Below, piece by piece: positions 8,381 through 18,497 of a DNA stretch of 53,425 nt (its first letter is position 1; each line of letters starts with the position of its first letter). This DNA is from Willaertia magna. Lineage: Eukaryota; Heterolobosea; Eutetramitea; Acrasida; Naegleriidae. Location of the stretch: NCBI GenBank assembly GCA_902984215.1, contig CADWAF010002219.1, positions 1 to 53,425 of the forward strand, in the 5' to 3' direction. The notes under the pieces are model-generated. The model saw only the letters and a list, made by a program, of their open reading frames with translations. It was not told the DNA's origin and made no database searches. The translations under genes were made by a program, and so were the position numbers.

Positions 8381-9034
8381 ATGTTTTTTTATTTTATTTT
8401 ATTATTTGTTAATATGATTTTTTTTGGTATTTTAAATATTCCTTTATTTAAATATTTTTGTGATGTACCGGATTTAATGTTTGTAAATGAATCATTAAAT
8501 TTAATAGATAAAATTTATTTTGTTGATAGTTTTAATTTTTTTTTTTCATTTTATAATTATTCTTTTATTTCAAATGTTACTTTTTTATCTTTTTTTTTTA
8601 TTTATTTATTTGATTTTTTTTATTTTTATTATAATTTATTTTTTATGTATTATGATTTTTTTTTATTTAATACTTTATATGATTTTATTGAAATCAATTT
8701 TCAAACGAGTACTAGTAATTTTAATTTTGTAGAGTTTATTGCATTACAAAAAAATATTTATGTTGTTCCTAATGAATCACATTTAATTTTTTTTAGAATG
8801 TATAATAGTGTAAATTATGAAATAACTGGGATTAGTATTTATTCTGTTTATCCTAATGATTATTTACTTTTCTTTAATAAAATACAATGTTTTTGTTTTG
8901 AAGAACTTTTATTATATTCTTACGAATCGATTGATTTACCGGTTATTTTTTATATTTCTAATGATATATTAAATCATTTAGATTTTTTTTATACGAATAA
9001 ATTATATTTATCATATTTATTTTTAGCTAAATAA
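8381..9034 (+). CDS. cox11: Cytochrome c oxidase assembly protein Cox11
   Basis: A 217-residue protein recognised by the Cox11 signature: GISIYSVYPNDY followed by FFNKIQCFCFEELLL with the copper-binding C170-F-C172, then E-S-I-D-L-P-V-I-F-Y-I. In the family these read as G-x-S-x-Y-N-V-x-P, YFNKIQCFCFEEQ and VDMPVFFFIDP. Cox11 delivers copper to Cu_B of Cox1 and is a membrane-anchored protein facing the intermembrane space; hydrophobic N-terminal segments near residues 1-20 and 60-100 fit. It lies between cox1 (with two tRNAs) and sdh2. Mitochondrial cox11 is rare and best known from jakobids and some relatives. Confidence 0.88.
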   Translation: MFFYFILLFVNMIFFGILNIPLFKYFCDVPDLMFVNESLNLIDKIYFVDSFNFFFSFYNYSFISNVTFLSFFFIYLFDFFYFYYNLFFMYYDFFLFNTLYDFIEINFQTSTSNFNFVEFIALQKNIYVVPNESHLIFFRMYNSVNYEITGISIYSVYPNDYLLFFNKIQCFCFEELLLYSYESIDLPVIFYISNDILNHLDFFYTNKLYLSYLFLAK

Positions 9035-9045
9035 TAAAAAAATAA

Positions 9046-9900
9046 ATGAATTTACGAAAACTTTTGAATTTACAATTAGATGATTATCTTTCAATTGCAA
9101 ATAACACTGTTTTTACATATAAAATATATAGATTTGATCCTACTTTAAATAGTGAACCATGGTTACAATTACATACTATATCTTCTGATAATCAATCTTC
9201 TATGCTATTAGATAATCTTTTTTATATAAAAAATGAAAAAGATGAATCTTTTTCATTTAGACGTTCTTGTAGAGAAGGAATATGTGGTAGTTGTGCAATG
9301 AATATTAATGGTGAAAATACATTAGCATGTCTTTATATAATGAAAGAGCATTTATCTATATTAAATACTGAAACTAGAGTTTTTCCTTTGCCTCATATGC
9401 CAGTAGTAAAAGATTTAGTTGTATGTATGAAACATTTTTATTTACAATATAAATCGATTAATCCTTTTTTATTAAAATTTGAAGTAGAGGAAGTTATTAA
9501 ATATCTTTCTTCTACTTTATTTTTAAATGCTTATTATAATGTTTATTTACCTACTAAAGAAAATATTCAATTTGATAGATATTTATTAAATGGTTTATAT
9601 GAATGTATCTTACGTGCTTGTTGTTCTACTAGTTGTCCTAGTTATTGGTGGAATAAAGATAAATATTTAGGTCCTGCAGTTTTATTACAATCTTATAGAT
9701 GGATGATTGATTCAAGAGATTATTTTTTTTATTCTCGTTTGAATCAAATTAATGATTCTTTTAAAATTGGTAGATGTCATAGTATTTTAAATTGTGTTTC
9801 TTGTTGTCCAAAAGGTTTAAATCCAGCAGAAGCAATTAATAATATTAAATTACATATTGATTTATGTAATTTAGATTTTATAGATAATATACCTCGTTAA
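9046..9900 (+). CDS. sdh2: Succinate dehydrogenase iron-sulfur subunit
   Basis: A 284-residue SdhB of complex II, which passes electrons from succinate to ubiquinone. The [2Fe-2S] ligands are in CREGICGSC (C75, C80, C83) and C95. The C-terminal ferredoxin domain carries CxxxCCSTSCPSYWW near residues 188-202 and CVSCCPKGLNP near 248-258 for the [4Fe-4S] and [3Fe-4S] clusters. Length is usual. It starts 12 bases after cox11. No sdh3 or sdh4 is recognisable in the window, so the membrane anchors are presumably nuclear-encoded or too diverged to see. Confidence 0.97.
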   Translation: MNLRKLLNLQLDDYLSIANNTVFTYKIYRFDPTLNSEPWLQLHTISSDNQSSMLLDNLFYIKNEKDESFSFRRSCREGICGSCAMNINGENTLACLYIMKEHLSILNTETRVFPLPHMPVVKDLVVCMKHFYLQYKSINPFLLKFEVEEVIKYLSSTLFLNAYYNVYLPTKENIQFDRYLLNGLYECILRACCSTSCPSYWWNKDKYLGPAVLLQSYRWMIDSRDYFFYSRLNQINDSFKIGRCHSILNCVSCCPKGLNPAEAINNIKLHIDLCNLDFIDNIPR

Positions 9901-9975
9901 TTATATTTAATTAGTTGTATATTTTTTATTTTCCTTTTTCGCGTTTTTCTTTAATTTATTTTTTGTATTGTTATT

Positions 9976-12057
9976 ATGTATTTTTATATAAATAATATTC
10001 CTATTTATTTTTTTTCAGAATATAAATTTTTTACAATTATTCAATTTTGTGATTTTATTAGATTATCTATTCCACGTTTTTGTTATCATCATAAATTGAC
10101 GATTGCAGGTAATTGTCGAATGTGTATGGTTGAATTAGGAAATGCTATTAAACCAATGATTGCATGTGCTACAAGTTTAGCTTTTAATATAGAAATTTTT
10201 ACTGATTCTTTATTTGTAAAGAAAGCTAGAGAAAATGTATTAGAATTTTTATTAATAAATCATCCTTTAGATTGTCCTATTTGTGATCAAGCAGGAGAAT
10301 GTGATTTACAAGATCAGTCTATCCTTTATGGTAGTGATAGAGGTAGATATAAAGAAATGAAACGTTCTGTTGAAGATAAAGAATTAGGACCTATTGTTAA
10401 AAGTATTATGACTAGATGTATCCATTGTACTAGATGTATTAGATATTCAGATGAAGTTGCTGGTGTAAAAGATCTAGGTATGATAGGTAGAGGAAATGAT
10501 TCTGAAGTGAAAATGACTAATTTATTTTTTTATGATAGTGAAATTTCTGGAAACGTAGCAGATATTTGTCCAGTAGGAGCATTAACTATTAAACCTTATG
10601 CTTTCACTGCAAGGCCATGGGAATTAAAAAGTGTTGAAACAATAGATGTTTTAGATTCATTACATTCTAATTTAAAGATAGATTTAAAAGGAAATAGAAT
10701 TTTACGTATTTTACCAAAACAAAATGAAAGTGTTAATGAAGATTTCATAAGTGATTTTGTAAGATTTAGTTATCAAAGTGTTCAATTAGTACGTTTTCAG
10801 TATCCTTTTTTATTAACCAATAAATTAAATAATTTTTCTAATTTAAGAGAGATTCAAAGTTGGGAACAATGTTCTGAATTTTTAAAATACTTAGTAGATA
10901 CTTATAAAATTAATGTATTTAAATTTTTAGTAGGTAATCAAATTGGTATTTTTAATAGTTCTCTTTTTTATTATTACAGTAAATTTTTTAAAAATAGTTC
11001 TTTTTTTTTAGAAAATAATTGCTATAATAATGTAGATTTACGAAATTCATTTTATATTAATGAATTTAATTCTTTTATACAGTCTAATTTATTTATTAAT
11101 TTTAATTTAAATTTAAAAAATAATTTTTCTGTATTTAATGCACGTTTTACTCGATTTTTAAATACTACTTATCATAAAAAATATATTATTTATATAGGTT
11201 TAAATGTAGAACATACTTATAATTATTTACATTTGGGATATAGTTTTTCTTCTTTATATAAATTATTAAGAGGTAAATTTCTTAGTAATTTTTTATTTTT
11301 TAATTTAATAAAAAAAAACTTAAATTTTTTTTCATATTTTAATAGTTCGTTATTTTCTAATTATTTGGAAAATTTAAATATTTTTGATGATTATCAATTA
11401 AATAATATGTCTTTTTTTTCTAACACTAATACTTTTTCAGAATTAGGTTATACTTCTTCTTTAACTGATTATTCTCATATGAATAAAAGTAATAATTATT
11501 TTTCTTTATATTATTTCTATAAAACAGAAAAAACTTTAGCTAAAGAAATGAATAATGTTTTTTCTATTTATCATGGTGCTAATCCACCTTATATAAATAA
11601 AAAAAATAATTTTTTATTTTTGCCAAGTAATTCATTGTACGAACAAGAAGATAGTTATATTAATATATTTGGTGACTTACAAAATACACATCAAGTAATT
11701 GATTTAACACATAAACAAGAAATAAAATCTGATTTTTATATTTTAAAAAATATATTGTTTAGTGTTTTATATATGAATATAATAAATCATAAGGTAAATG
11801 AATTTTATTATTTTGATTTGTTATTTAATGAATTGATTTTTACATATTTCAATTATTATTGTATTTTATTTGATCTTTTTCCTTCTGTTATTCATTATAA
11901 TTTAAATAGTTATAATTATTTTTCTAATGTATTTAAATATACTTATTCTATGAAAAATAATATGCAAATACGTAAATTATTTACGACTTCATATTCTACT
12001 ACGTTACAAGAGTTTTATTATTTAAAGGATAATAAAAAAAAAAATAGTTTTTTTTAA
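9976..12057 (+). CDS. nad11: NADH dehydrogenase 75-kDa subunit (Nad11/NuoG)
   Basis: A 693-residue peripheral-arm subunit of complex I. The N-terminal domain holds a [2Fe-2S] site (FCYHHKLTIAGNCRMC), a His/Cys [4Fe-4S] site (DCPICDQAGECDLQDQ) and a second [4Fe-4S] site (CIHCTRCIRYSDE with DICPVGAL). The following molybdopterin-like domain is poorly conserved and A+T-driven, as usual for mitochondrial copies. The near full length contrasts with lineages that keep only the N-terminal half. It is followed by cox3 after 32 bases. Confidence 0.96.
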   Translation: MYFYINNIPIYFFSEYKFFTIIQFCDFIRLSIPRFCYHHKLTIAGNCRMCMVELGNAIKPMIACATSLAFNIEIFTDSLFVKKARENVLEFLLINHPLDCPICDQAGECDLQDQSILYGSDRGRYKEMKRSVEDKELGPIVKSIMTRCIHCTRCIRYSDEVAGVKDLGMIGRGNDSEVKMTNLFFYDSEISGNVADICPVGALTIKPYAFTARPWELKSVETIDVLDSLHSNLKIDLKGNRILRILPKQNESVNEDFISDFVRFSYQSVQLVRFQYPFLLTNKLNNFSNLREIQSWEQCSEFLKYLVDTYKINVFKFLVGNQIGIFNSSLFYYYSKFFKNSSFFLENNCYNNVDLRNSFYINEFNSFIQSNLFINFNLNLKNNFSVFNARFTRFLNTTYHKKYIIYIGLNVEHTYNYLHLGYSFSSLYKLLRGKFLSNFLFFNLIKKNLNFFSYFNSSLFSNYLENLNIFDDYQLNNMSFFSNTNTFSELGYTSSLTDYSHMNKSNNYFSLYYFYKTEKTLAKEMNNVFSIYHGANPPYINKKNNFLFLPSNSLYEQEDSYINIFGDLQNTHQVIDLTHKQEIKSDFYILKNILFSVLYMNIINHKVNEFYYFDLLFNELIFTYFNYYCILFDLFPSVIHYNLNSYNYFSNVFKYTYSMKNNMQIRKLFTTSYSTTLQEFYYLKDNKKKNSFF

Positions 12058-12089
12058 ATATTAATTTTTATTTTATATGTTTTTTAACA

Positions 12090-13037
12090 ATGAAAAATTT
12101 AACAAATAAAGTTACTTTTGAAAAAAAATTCAAAAATGAAAATGTTTTAAAATATTGGGAAGAATATTTAAAATATGATGTTAAATATACTACTTCTCGA
12201 AGATATGTTCATTATTTTAATGATATTGCTTATACACCTTGGCCTTTCCATATTTCTATGGGATTATTTGTAGTTCTTTATTTTACTGTTTTATATTTGC
12301 ATCATATGCAATGGTCTGTTTTTTTTTTGATTTTAGGTAGTATAAGTACTATAGTACCTATTTATTTATGGGCATTAGAATTACATTATGATAGTGTTTA
12401 TTTTGGAAAATTTAATTTTAAAGTAAGACGTGCTATTGTTGGGGGGTTTTTATTATTTTTAGTTTCTGAAATTTGTGTATTTGCAGGATTCATATGGGCT
12501 TACTTTGATCGTTTTTTTCATACACCTGCTCAAGTAGGGGGTACATTAGTTCCTTTAGGAATAGAAATAGTTGCTTGGAATGCTTATCCATTATGGGGTG
12601 CTTTTGTATTATTAGCTTCTGGTTGGGGATGTAATCAAGCTTATTATGCAGCACGTGGAGGATCAAGTACTGTTTTTTTTGCATGGAGTGTATATGGAAT
12701 TACATTAGGTTTATTTTTCGTTTTATTTATTCAGTTATCTGAATATGTTTCTATTAATACATTATCAATTTCAGATAGCGTATTAGGTTCTTGTTATTAT
12801 TTAATTACAGGTTTTCATGGATTACATGTATGTATGGGTTTATTTTTTTTAGCATTAGCAACACATCATATTGATAGTTTTACTATTGATAGAGATAGAG
12901 TTTTATTTTATGCTTTAGCATTAGCATATTGGCATTTCGTAGATTGGATATGGTTATTTTTATACGTATTTTTATATGTAATAAATGGTAACATTATGTA
13001 CGATAATGTTGATTTAATCACTAAATACTGGAAATAA
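12090..13037 (+). CDS. cox3: Cytochrome c oxidase subunit 3
   Basis: A 315-residue integral membrane subunit of complex IV. Seven helices are expected; visible landmarks are PWPFHISMG near residues 50-58, SEICVFAGFIWAYFDRFFH, the LVPLGIEIVAWNAYPLWG stretch, ITGFHGLHVCMG and YWHFVDWIWLFLYVFLY at the C-terminus. An N-terminal hydrophilic extension of about 40 residues precedes the usual start of homology, which explains the greater length (usual about 265). Two tRNAs follow. Confidence 0.97.
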   Translation: MKNLTNKVTFEKKFKNENVLKYWEEYLKYDVKYTTSRRYVHYFNDIAYTPWPFHISMGLFVVLYFTVLYLHHMQWSVFFLILGSISTIVPIYLWALELHYDSVYFGKFNFKVRRAIVGGFLLFLVSEICVFAGFIWAYFDRFFHTPAQVGGTLVPLGIEIVAWNAYPLWGAFVLLASGWGCNQAYYAARGGSSTVFFAWSVYGITLGLFFVLFIQLSEYVSINTLSISDSVLGSCYYLITGFHGLHVCMGLFFLALATHHIDSFTIDRDRVLFYALALAYWHFVDWIWLFLYVFLYVINGNIMYDNVDLITKYWK

Positions 13038-13051
13038 ATACAAAGAATATA

Positions 13052-13122
13052 TGGAAAGTAGTTCAATGGTAGAACGGTGGTCTCCAAAACCATAAACGAA
13101 GGTTCGATTCCTTTCTTTCCTG
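13052..13122 (+). tRNA. trnW: tRNA-Trp (CCA)
   Basis: Anticodon loop CTCCAAA gives CCA, which reads UGG only and so agrees with UGA being a stop here. T-arm GAAGG/CCTTT. Acceptor pair 1 is T opposite T, with pairs 2-7 formed. Confidence 0.92.
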
Positions 13123-13155
13123 TTTTTTTATTTTTTTATTTATTTATATTATTTA

Positions 13156-13227
13156 AAGTGTGTAGCTCAAGGGTGGAGCGTACGGTTTGGGACCGTAAGG
13201 TTATGAGTTCAAGTCTCATCTCACTGA
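13156..13227 (+). tRNA. trnP: tRNA-Pro (UGG)
   Basis: Anticodon stem ACGG/CCGT around loop TTTGGGA gives TGG. D-stem GCTC/GAGC and T-stem ATGAG/CTCAT form. The acceptor has mismatches at pair 1 (A opposite G) and pair 6 (T opposite T). Confidence 0.88.
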
Positions 13228-13251
13228 CATTTTTTATATTTTTTTATTTTT

Positions 13252-13731
13252 ATGTTTTATTCCTTGCAATATTTATATTTATATGAAATGTTACGAGGAA
13301 TGTTTTTTGCTTATAAAAATATTTTTCTCAAAAAAGTAACAATTAATTATCCATTTGAAAAAAATCCTATTTCTTCTCGTTTTAGAGGAGAACATGCATT
13401 AAGGAGATATTCTACAGGGGAAGAACGATGTATTGCATGTAAATTATGTGAAGTAGTATGTCCAGCATTAGCTATTACTATAGATTCGATTATAAAGTCG
13501 AATGATGCTAGACAGACAACAAGATATGATATTGATATGACTAAATGTATTTATTGTGGTTTATGTCAGGAAGCTTGTCCAGTAGATGCAATAGTTGAAA
13601 CATTTAATTTTGAATATTCCACATTTTCTCATGATGAATTATTATATAATAAACAACGTTTATTGTATAATGGAGATAAGTTTGAAATTGAAATTTTTTT
13701 AAATTTAAAAAAAGAGATGACTTATCGTTAA
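13252..13731 (+). CDS. nad8: NADH dehydrogenase 23-kDa subunit (Nad8/NuoI)
   Basis: A 159-residue TYKY-type subunit with two [4Fe-4S] ferredoxin motifs, [12 protein letters not shown] (C60, C63, C66, C70) and [12 protein letters not shown] (C99, C102, C105, C109), which pass electrons within the peripheral arm of complex I to cluster N2. [18 protein letters not shown] immediately before the first motif is typical of the family. ATG 13252 is taken as start; a later ATG at codon 13 is possible. Five bases separate it from nad5. It opens the long tRNA-free tract. Confidence 0.96.
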   Translation: MFYSLQYLYLYEMLRGMFFAYKNIFLKKVTINYPFEKNPISSRFRGEHALRRYSTGEERCIACKLCEVVCPALAITIDSIIKSNDARQTTRYDIDMTKCIYCGLCQEACPVDAIVETFNFEYSTFSHDELLYNKQRLLYNGDKFEIEIFLNLKKEMTYR

Positions 13732-13736
13732 AACAT

Positions 13737-15734
13737 ATGTATTTATTAATTTTATATTTTTTATTTGTACCATTCTTTGTTTCTTTTTTTTTTGGTCGAT
13801 TTTTTACACGTTTATTAATAGGTTATTTTAATACTTTTTTTATTTTTTTATCATTTTTAGTAAGTTGTTTTATTTTTTATGAAGTTTCTATTTGTCATAC
13901 TGTAGTTAATATAAATTTATTTTCTTGGATACATTTTGATTTTTTAGAATTAAATTATAATTTTTTATTTGATTCTTTAACTGCTAGTATGTTATTTGTA
14001 GTTACTTTTATTTCTACTTTAGTTCATTTATATTCTATTCAGTATATGGAAGAAGATCCAAATCAAATACGTTTTTTTTCTTATATCTCTATTTTTACTT
14101 TTTTTATGATTATTCTTGTCACAGCTGGTAATTTAGTACAACTTTTTATAGGTTGGGAAGGTGTTGGTATTTGTTCATATTTATTAATTAATTTTTGGTA
14201 TAGTAGAATTGATGCAAATAAATCAAGTTTAATGGCTATTATAACTAATAAAATAGGTGATATTTTTTTATTATTATCCTTTGGTGCTATTTTTTATATT
14301 TATAAATCTTTTGATTTTAGTATTATTTTTTCTCAATATTTAATTAATTCTTTATATGATAATAATAATATTTATCTTTTATTTATTATTTGTTTTTTTT
14401 TTATTTTAGGTGCTGTTGGTAAATCTGCACAGTTGGGATTACATATATGGTTACCTGAAGCAATGGAAGGTCCTACTCCTGTTTCATCTTTAATACATGC
14501 TGCTACAATGGTTACTGCTGGTATTTTTCTATTAGTTAGATGTTCTTTTTTATTTGATTCAATTCCTTCTATTTATTTATTTATTCTTTTTTTTGGATCT
14601 TTAACAACTTTTTTAGGTTCTAGTATTGGTTTATTTCAACATGATATTAAAAAAATTATTGCATATTCTACATGTAGTCAATTAGGTTATATGTTTTTAT
14701 CTTGTGGATTGGCTGGATATAGCAATAGTATGTATCATTTAATTAATCATGCTTTTTTTAAAGCATTACTTTTTTTATCTGCAGGTTTAATTATTTATTG
14801 TTTTAGTCATGAGCAAGATTTTAGGAAGATGGGTAGTTTAATTTATTTTTTTCCTTTTGCATATATTAGTATCTTAATTGGTTCATTATCTTTGATAGGA
14901 TTTCCGTTTTTTTCAGGATTTTATTCAAAGGAAAAAATAGTTCAATTATTTTTTAATTTTTTTTCTTTACAATTTGATTCTTATGTTTTATTAAATTGGT
15001 TTTTTTTTTTTTATTTTTTTAGTTTTATTTCTATAATTTTTACTACTTTATATAGTGTAAAATTAATTTTTTTTGTTTTTTTTAATAGATTTAATGGTTT
15101 TAGATATAATACTACACATATTCAATTTGGTGGTTTATATATGTTAATTCCGTTGTTTATTTTAATTTATTTTAGTATTTTTAGTGGTTTTTTTACACAA
15201 GAATTATTTGTTGGTATAGGAACTGATTTTTGGTCTAGTTCTTTATATGTTTCACATACTAGTATAGAATATAACAATATCATTACTTCATTATCTAATA
15301 CTGATTATTATGTTTTATTTAATTATGAATTTTATAAATACTTAAGACAATTACCATTAATTTGGGTATTTTATTTTTTAATATTATTTAGTTTTCTTTT
15401 TTCTATGTTTTCCTCTCGTTCTTATTTTTTTGATTTAAAATATTCAAGTAGTTGGTTATTTAATCTTTTTGTTTTTTTTTCTCAAAAATGGATTTTTTTT
15501 AATAAATTATTTATTTATGTCTTAATTGATTTTTTATTTTCATTTAGCTTATTTATTTATTTTTTTTTAGAAAAAGGGGTTTTAGAAAAAATTGGACCAT
15601 ATGGAATTGTTAGAAGTATTAATTTTTTTTCAAATAAATATATATCTATTACTAAAGGTTTAATTTATCATTATATTGGGTTTTTATTAGTGGGTTTGTT
15701 TTTAGTTTTACATTTTTTTTATTTTTTTAATTAA
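13737..15734 (+). CDS. nad5: NADH dehydrogenase subunit 5
   Basis: A 665-residue antiporter-like membrane subunit of complex I. The proton-channel core is clear: FIGWEGVGICSYLLI, the LHIWLPEAMEGPTPVSSLIHAATMVTAG stretch and a following SIGLFQHDIKKIIAYSTCSQLGYM region with key Lys and His residues. The C-terminal long amphipathic helix region is present. Length is typical. It begins five bases after nad8, with no tRNA on either side. Confidence 0.98.
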   Translation: MYLLILYFLFVPFFVSFFFGRFFTRLLIGYFNTFFIFLSFLVSCFIFYEVSICHTVVNINLFSWIHFDFLELNYNFLFDSLTASMLFVVTFISTLVHLYSIQYMEEDPNQIRFFSYISIFTFFMIILVTAGNLVQLFIGWEGVGICSYLLINFWYSRIDANKSSLMAIITNKIGDIFLLLSFGAIFYIYKSFDFSIIFSQYLINSLYDNNNIYLLFIICFFFILGAVGKSAQLGLHIWLPEAMEGPTPVSSLIHAATMVTAGIFLLVRCSFLFDSIPSIYLFILFFGSLTTFLGSSIGLFQHDIKKIIAYSTCSQLGYMFLSCGLAGYSNSMYHLINHAFFKALLFLSAGLIIYCFSHEQDFRKMGSLIYFFPFAYISILIGSLSLIGFPFFSGFYSKEKIVQLFFNFFSLQFDSYVLLNWFFFFYFFSFISIIFTTLYSVKLIFFVFFNRFNGFRYNTTHIQFGGLYMLIPLFILIYFSIFSGFFTQELFVGIGTDFWSSSLYVSHTSIEYNNIITSLSNTDYYVLFNYEFYKYLRQLPLIWVFYFLILFSFLFSMFSSRSYFFDLKYSSSWLFNLFVFFSQKWIFFNKLFIYVLIDFLFSFSLFIYFFLEKGVLEKIGPYGIVRSINFFSNKYISITKGLIYHYIGFLLVGLFLVLHFFYFFN

Positions 15735-15819
15735 TTTTATTTTTTACTAATATTAATGGGTAATTAATTTTCGTGTTTAAATATTAATTAATTAAATAAT
15801 TATTTTTTGTTTCTACATT

Positions 15820-16998
15820 ATGAAGTATCTAAATAATATTTTATTTTTGAATTTTGTAGGAAAAAAAGTATATTCTTATTTGGTAAAATATCCTACTCCT
15901 CTAAATATTAATTATTTATGGAATTTTGGATTTATTGCAGGAATGTTTTTAGTAATTCAAATAATAAGTGGATTATTTTTAACATTTTTTTTTACACCAC
16001 ATGTTGATTTAGCATTTTTTAGTGTAGAACATATCATGCGTGATGTAAATTATGGTTGGTTAGTAAGATATATTCATGCTAATGGTGCATCATTTTTTTT
16101 TTTTATTGTTTATGTACATATTTTAAAAGGTATCTATTATGGTTCTTATTATTTTCCTCGTACTTTAGTTTGGTTTACAGGATGTATAATTTATGTATTA
16201 ATGATGGGAACAGCATTTTTAGGGTACGTTTTACCTTGGGGTCAAATGAGTTATTGGGCAGCTACTGTAATTACTAATTTCGTAACAGTAATACCTTTTG
16301 TAGGTAAAGATATAGTTTATTGGATATGGGGAGGTTATTCTATTAATAATGCTACTTTAAATAGATTTTTTAGTTTACATTATTTATTACCTTTTGTCAT
16401 CGCAGTTTTGTCTGCTTATCATATTATACAATTACATAAATCAGGTGGAAGTAATGAGTTAGGCATACGTGCTAATTATATGAATAAAATTTCTTTCTAT
16501 CCTTATTTTTTATTAAAAGATTTATTTGGTATCTTAATAGTTTTATTTTTTTTTAGTATTTTTTTATTTTTTTTTCCTGAGGCATTTAATCATTCTGATA
16601 ATTATATTAAAGCAAATCCATTAGTTACTCCACCTCATATAGTTCCAGAATGGTATTTTTTACCGTTATATGGAATTTTACGTTCAATTTTAAATAAAAC
16701 TTATGGAATTATTATTATGTTTGTTTCTATCATAGTATTATTTCTTTTACCGTTTGTTGACAAAAGTGTTATAAAAAATAAAACTTTTAAACCTTTAAAT
16801 AGAAGTTTATTTTGGATTTTTGTATTTAATTTTATTTTTTTAGGATATTTAGGTAGTCAAACACCAGTATATCCTTTTATTGAATTGGGTTTAATAGGAG
16901 CTCATTTTCATTTATTATATTTTTTTTTATTTATTCCAGTATCTGTATTGTTTGAAAGTACTTTTTTTACTTCTATTTCAGGGAAAATAAAAAAATAA
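15820..16998 (+). CDS. cob: Apocytochrome b
   Basis: A 392-residue core subunit of complex III. Heme-ligand regions are visible: VRYIHANGASFFF with a downstream HILKG, and the second pair in SLHYLLPFV and AYHIIQLHKSG. The Q_o-site PEWYFLPLYGILRSI and the GYVLPWGQMSYWAATVITN segments are intact. Eight helices are expected. No intron interrupts it. Start ATG, stop TAA. Confidence 0.98.
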   Translation: MKYLNNILFLNFVGKKVYSYLVKYPTPLNINYLWNFGFIAGMFLVIQIISGLFLTFFFTPHVDLAFFSVEHIMRDVNYGWLVRYIHANGASFFFFIVYVHILKGIYYGSYYFPRTLVWFTGCIIYVLMMGTAFLGYVLPWGQMSYWAATVITNFVTVIPFVGKDIVYWIWGGYSINNATLNRFFSLHYLLPFVIAVLSAYHIIQLHKSGGSNELGIRANYMNKISFYPYFLLKDLFGILIVLFFFSIFLFFFPEAFNHSDNYIKANPLVTPPHIVPEWYFLPLYGILRSILNKTYGIIIMFVSIIVLFLLPFVDKSVIKNKTFKPLNRSLFWIFVFNFIFLGYLGSQTPVYPFIELGLIGAHFHLLYFFLFIPVSVLFESTFFTSISGKIKK

Positions 16999-17070
16999 TC
17001 TTTAATATGAATAGAATATTCGTATTTCTTATATAAATTATTAAATTCTTTTTTTTTATTTATTAATATC

Positions 17071-17937
17071 ATGGTCGATCCAAAAAAATTATTAAAAAAA
17101 TTAAAATCTTATGAAAGTTTTAAATCTCTAACTAAAGCAATTCAAATGGTTGCTTTATCTCAATTATCTGCTTTAAAATGGAAAATAGGTGCTAGACAAT
17201 TAGCATTAAGTCCAATTATTCCTTATTTTAATAAAGAAAATTATTCAGAAAAAGATAATAGATATATAATTATTTCTATTACTATGGATAAAAGTTGTTG
17301 TGGTTCACATAATAGTAATATTTTAAAAGCTACACGTTTAACAGTAGATGAATTAAAGGAAAAAAATAAAAATATTAAATTGATTTCTATAGGTAAAAAA
17401 GCAAAATTTTTTTTACGTAAATACTATAGAAATTTTCAATTATTAAATATTTATAACATCGATAAAGAACCTTTATCTTTATTTTTAACTACAATATTAA
17501 CTCAGAAAATATTAAGTCATAAATTTGATAGATGTTTAATTATTTTTAATCGTTTTTATTCTGCTTTCACACAAAAAGTTTCTAAATATGATATTTATAA
17601 TTTTTCTTATTTTTCTTGGCGTATATTAGAAGATTCAAATTATACAGGTAAATATGCTCATTTATGTAGTACTTTAACTAATTCTATAGAAAATAATGTT
17701 TTATATCCTTCTTTTTTAATTGATTTTTATACTTATTGTTTTTCTTTATTTTTATTAGATTCTTTAGAAGAAAATGAATATAGTGCTTTAGGAGCTAGAG
17801 CTACAGCAATGAATAATGCAACTAAAAATGTTTCTGAATTAATTGATAAATATCGTTTATTATATAATAAAGCAAGACAAGATACTATTACTAATGAATT
17901 AATAGAAATAGTATCCTGTGTGAATTTTGTTGGTTAA
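17071..17937 (+). CDS. atp3: ATP synthase F1 subunit gamma
   Basis: A 288-residue gamma subunit, the rotating central stalk of F1. The N-terminal helix (K-S-L-T-K-A-I-Q-M-V-A-L-S-Q) resembles the family I-x-x-T-x-x-I-T-x-A-M-x-M-V-A motif. The D-x-G-L-C-G-like turn appears as MDKSCCGSHNSN (about residues 72-83). The C-terminal helix holds ENEYSALGARATAMNNATKN, matching the conserved E-x-x-A-R-M-x-A-M-x-x-A-T-x-N. Mitochondrial atp3 is known chiefly from jakobids, heteroloboseans and a few other gene-rich protists. It is followed by the probable subunit b gene. Confidence 0.95.
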   Translation: MVDPKKLLKKLKSYESFKSLTKAIQMVALSQLSALKWKIGARQLALSPIIPYFNKENYSEKDNRYIIISITMDKSCCGSHNSNILKATRLTVDELKEKNKNIKLISIGKKAKFFLRKYYRNFQLLNIYNIDKEPLSLFLTTILTQKILSHKFDRCLIIFNRFYSAFTQKVSKYDIYNFSYFSWRILEDSNYTGKYAHLCSTLTNSIENNVLYPSFLIDFYTYCFSLFLLDSLEENEYSALGARATAMNNATKNVSELIDKYRLLYNKARQDTITNELIEIVSCVNFVG

Positions 17938-18001
17938 GTAAGAATTGATTATTCTTATTTTATTTAAAACAATTAAATTAATTTTTTATGTAAAAAAAAA
18001 A

Positions 18002-18457
18002 ATGAAATTTTTATTTTTATTTTTTTTAATATTAATGAATCTTAATTTTTTTTTATTTTTTCAAACTGAATCAATTATATTATTTATTGGTTTTTTTTTT
18101 ACTTTTTTTTATTTAGTTTTTCATCCAAAAATGGATTCTTTATTTTTTACTGAAGAAGAAGAATTTTCTTTTTTAGAAGAATTAGATTGGTATATTACTA
18201 TGAATTTTTTTTTAAAAATTAAAAATTGGTATCGTTTTTTTTATAGAGCTACTTATTATAAATTAAATACATTTTATAAATTTGTATTTGCTTTAAAAAA
18301 ATATATATTATCTTGGTTACGAAAAATTTTTTATTTACTAAAAAAACGTTTTGTTAATTTAAATTTATTAGTAACATTAACACGTTTATCTATTTTAGAG
18401 AAATATAAAAAATTAAATAAATATAAAAACAATCCATTTTGTTTTTTAATAATATAA
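18002..18457 (+). CDS. atp4: Probable ATP synthase F0 subunit b (Atp4/Ymf39)
   Basis: A 151-residue protein from ATG 18002; the frame is open upstream to a TTG at 17945 but that adds only a poorly charged stretch. The plan fits subunit b: an N-terminal hydrophobic hairpin (about residues 3-42, with a Q-T-E-S-I turn near 23-27), then a long basic and acidic helical tail with EEEEF near 56. This is the peripheral stalk that holds F1 to the membrane. Sequence conservation is weak in this family, so the call rests on architecture and its place directly after atp3. Confidence 0.55.
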   Translation: MKFLFLFFLILMNLNFFLFFQTESIILFIGFFFTFFYLVFHPKMDSLFFTEEEEFSFLEELDWYITMNFFLKIKNWYRFFYRATYYKLNTFYKFVFALKKYILSWLRKIFYLLKKRFVNLNLLVTLTRLSILEKYKKLNKYKNNPFCFLII

Positions 18458-18497
18458 ATAATTTAGCAATTTATAAGATTCTATAATAAAATAAAAA

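Noticed and set aside
17945..18001. TTG start 19 codons upstream for the atp4 frame, and similarly TTG at 6234 for cox1
   Set aside because: In both genes an ATG lies at the position that fits family length, so the non-AUG extension is not needed, unlike in atp9 and ccmC.
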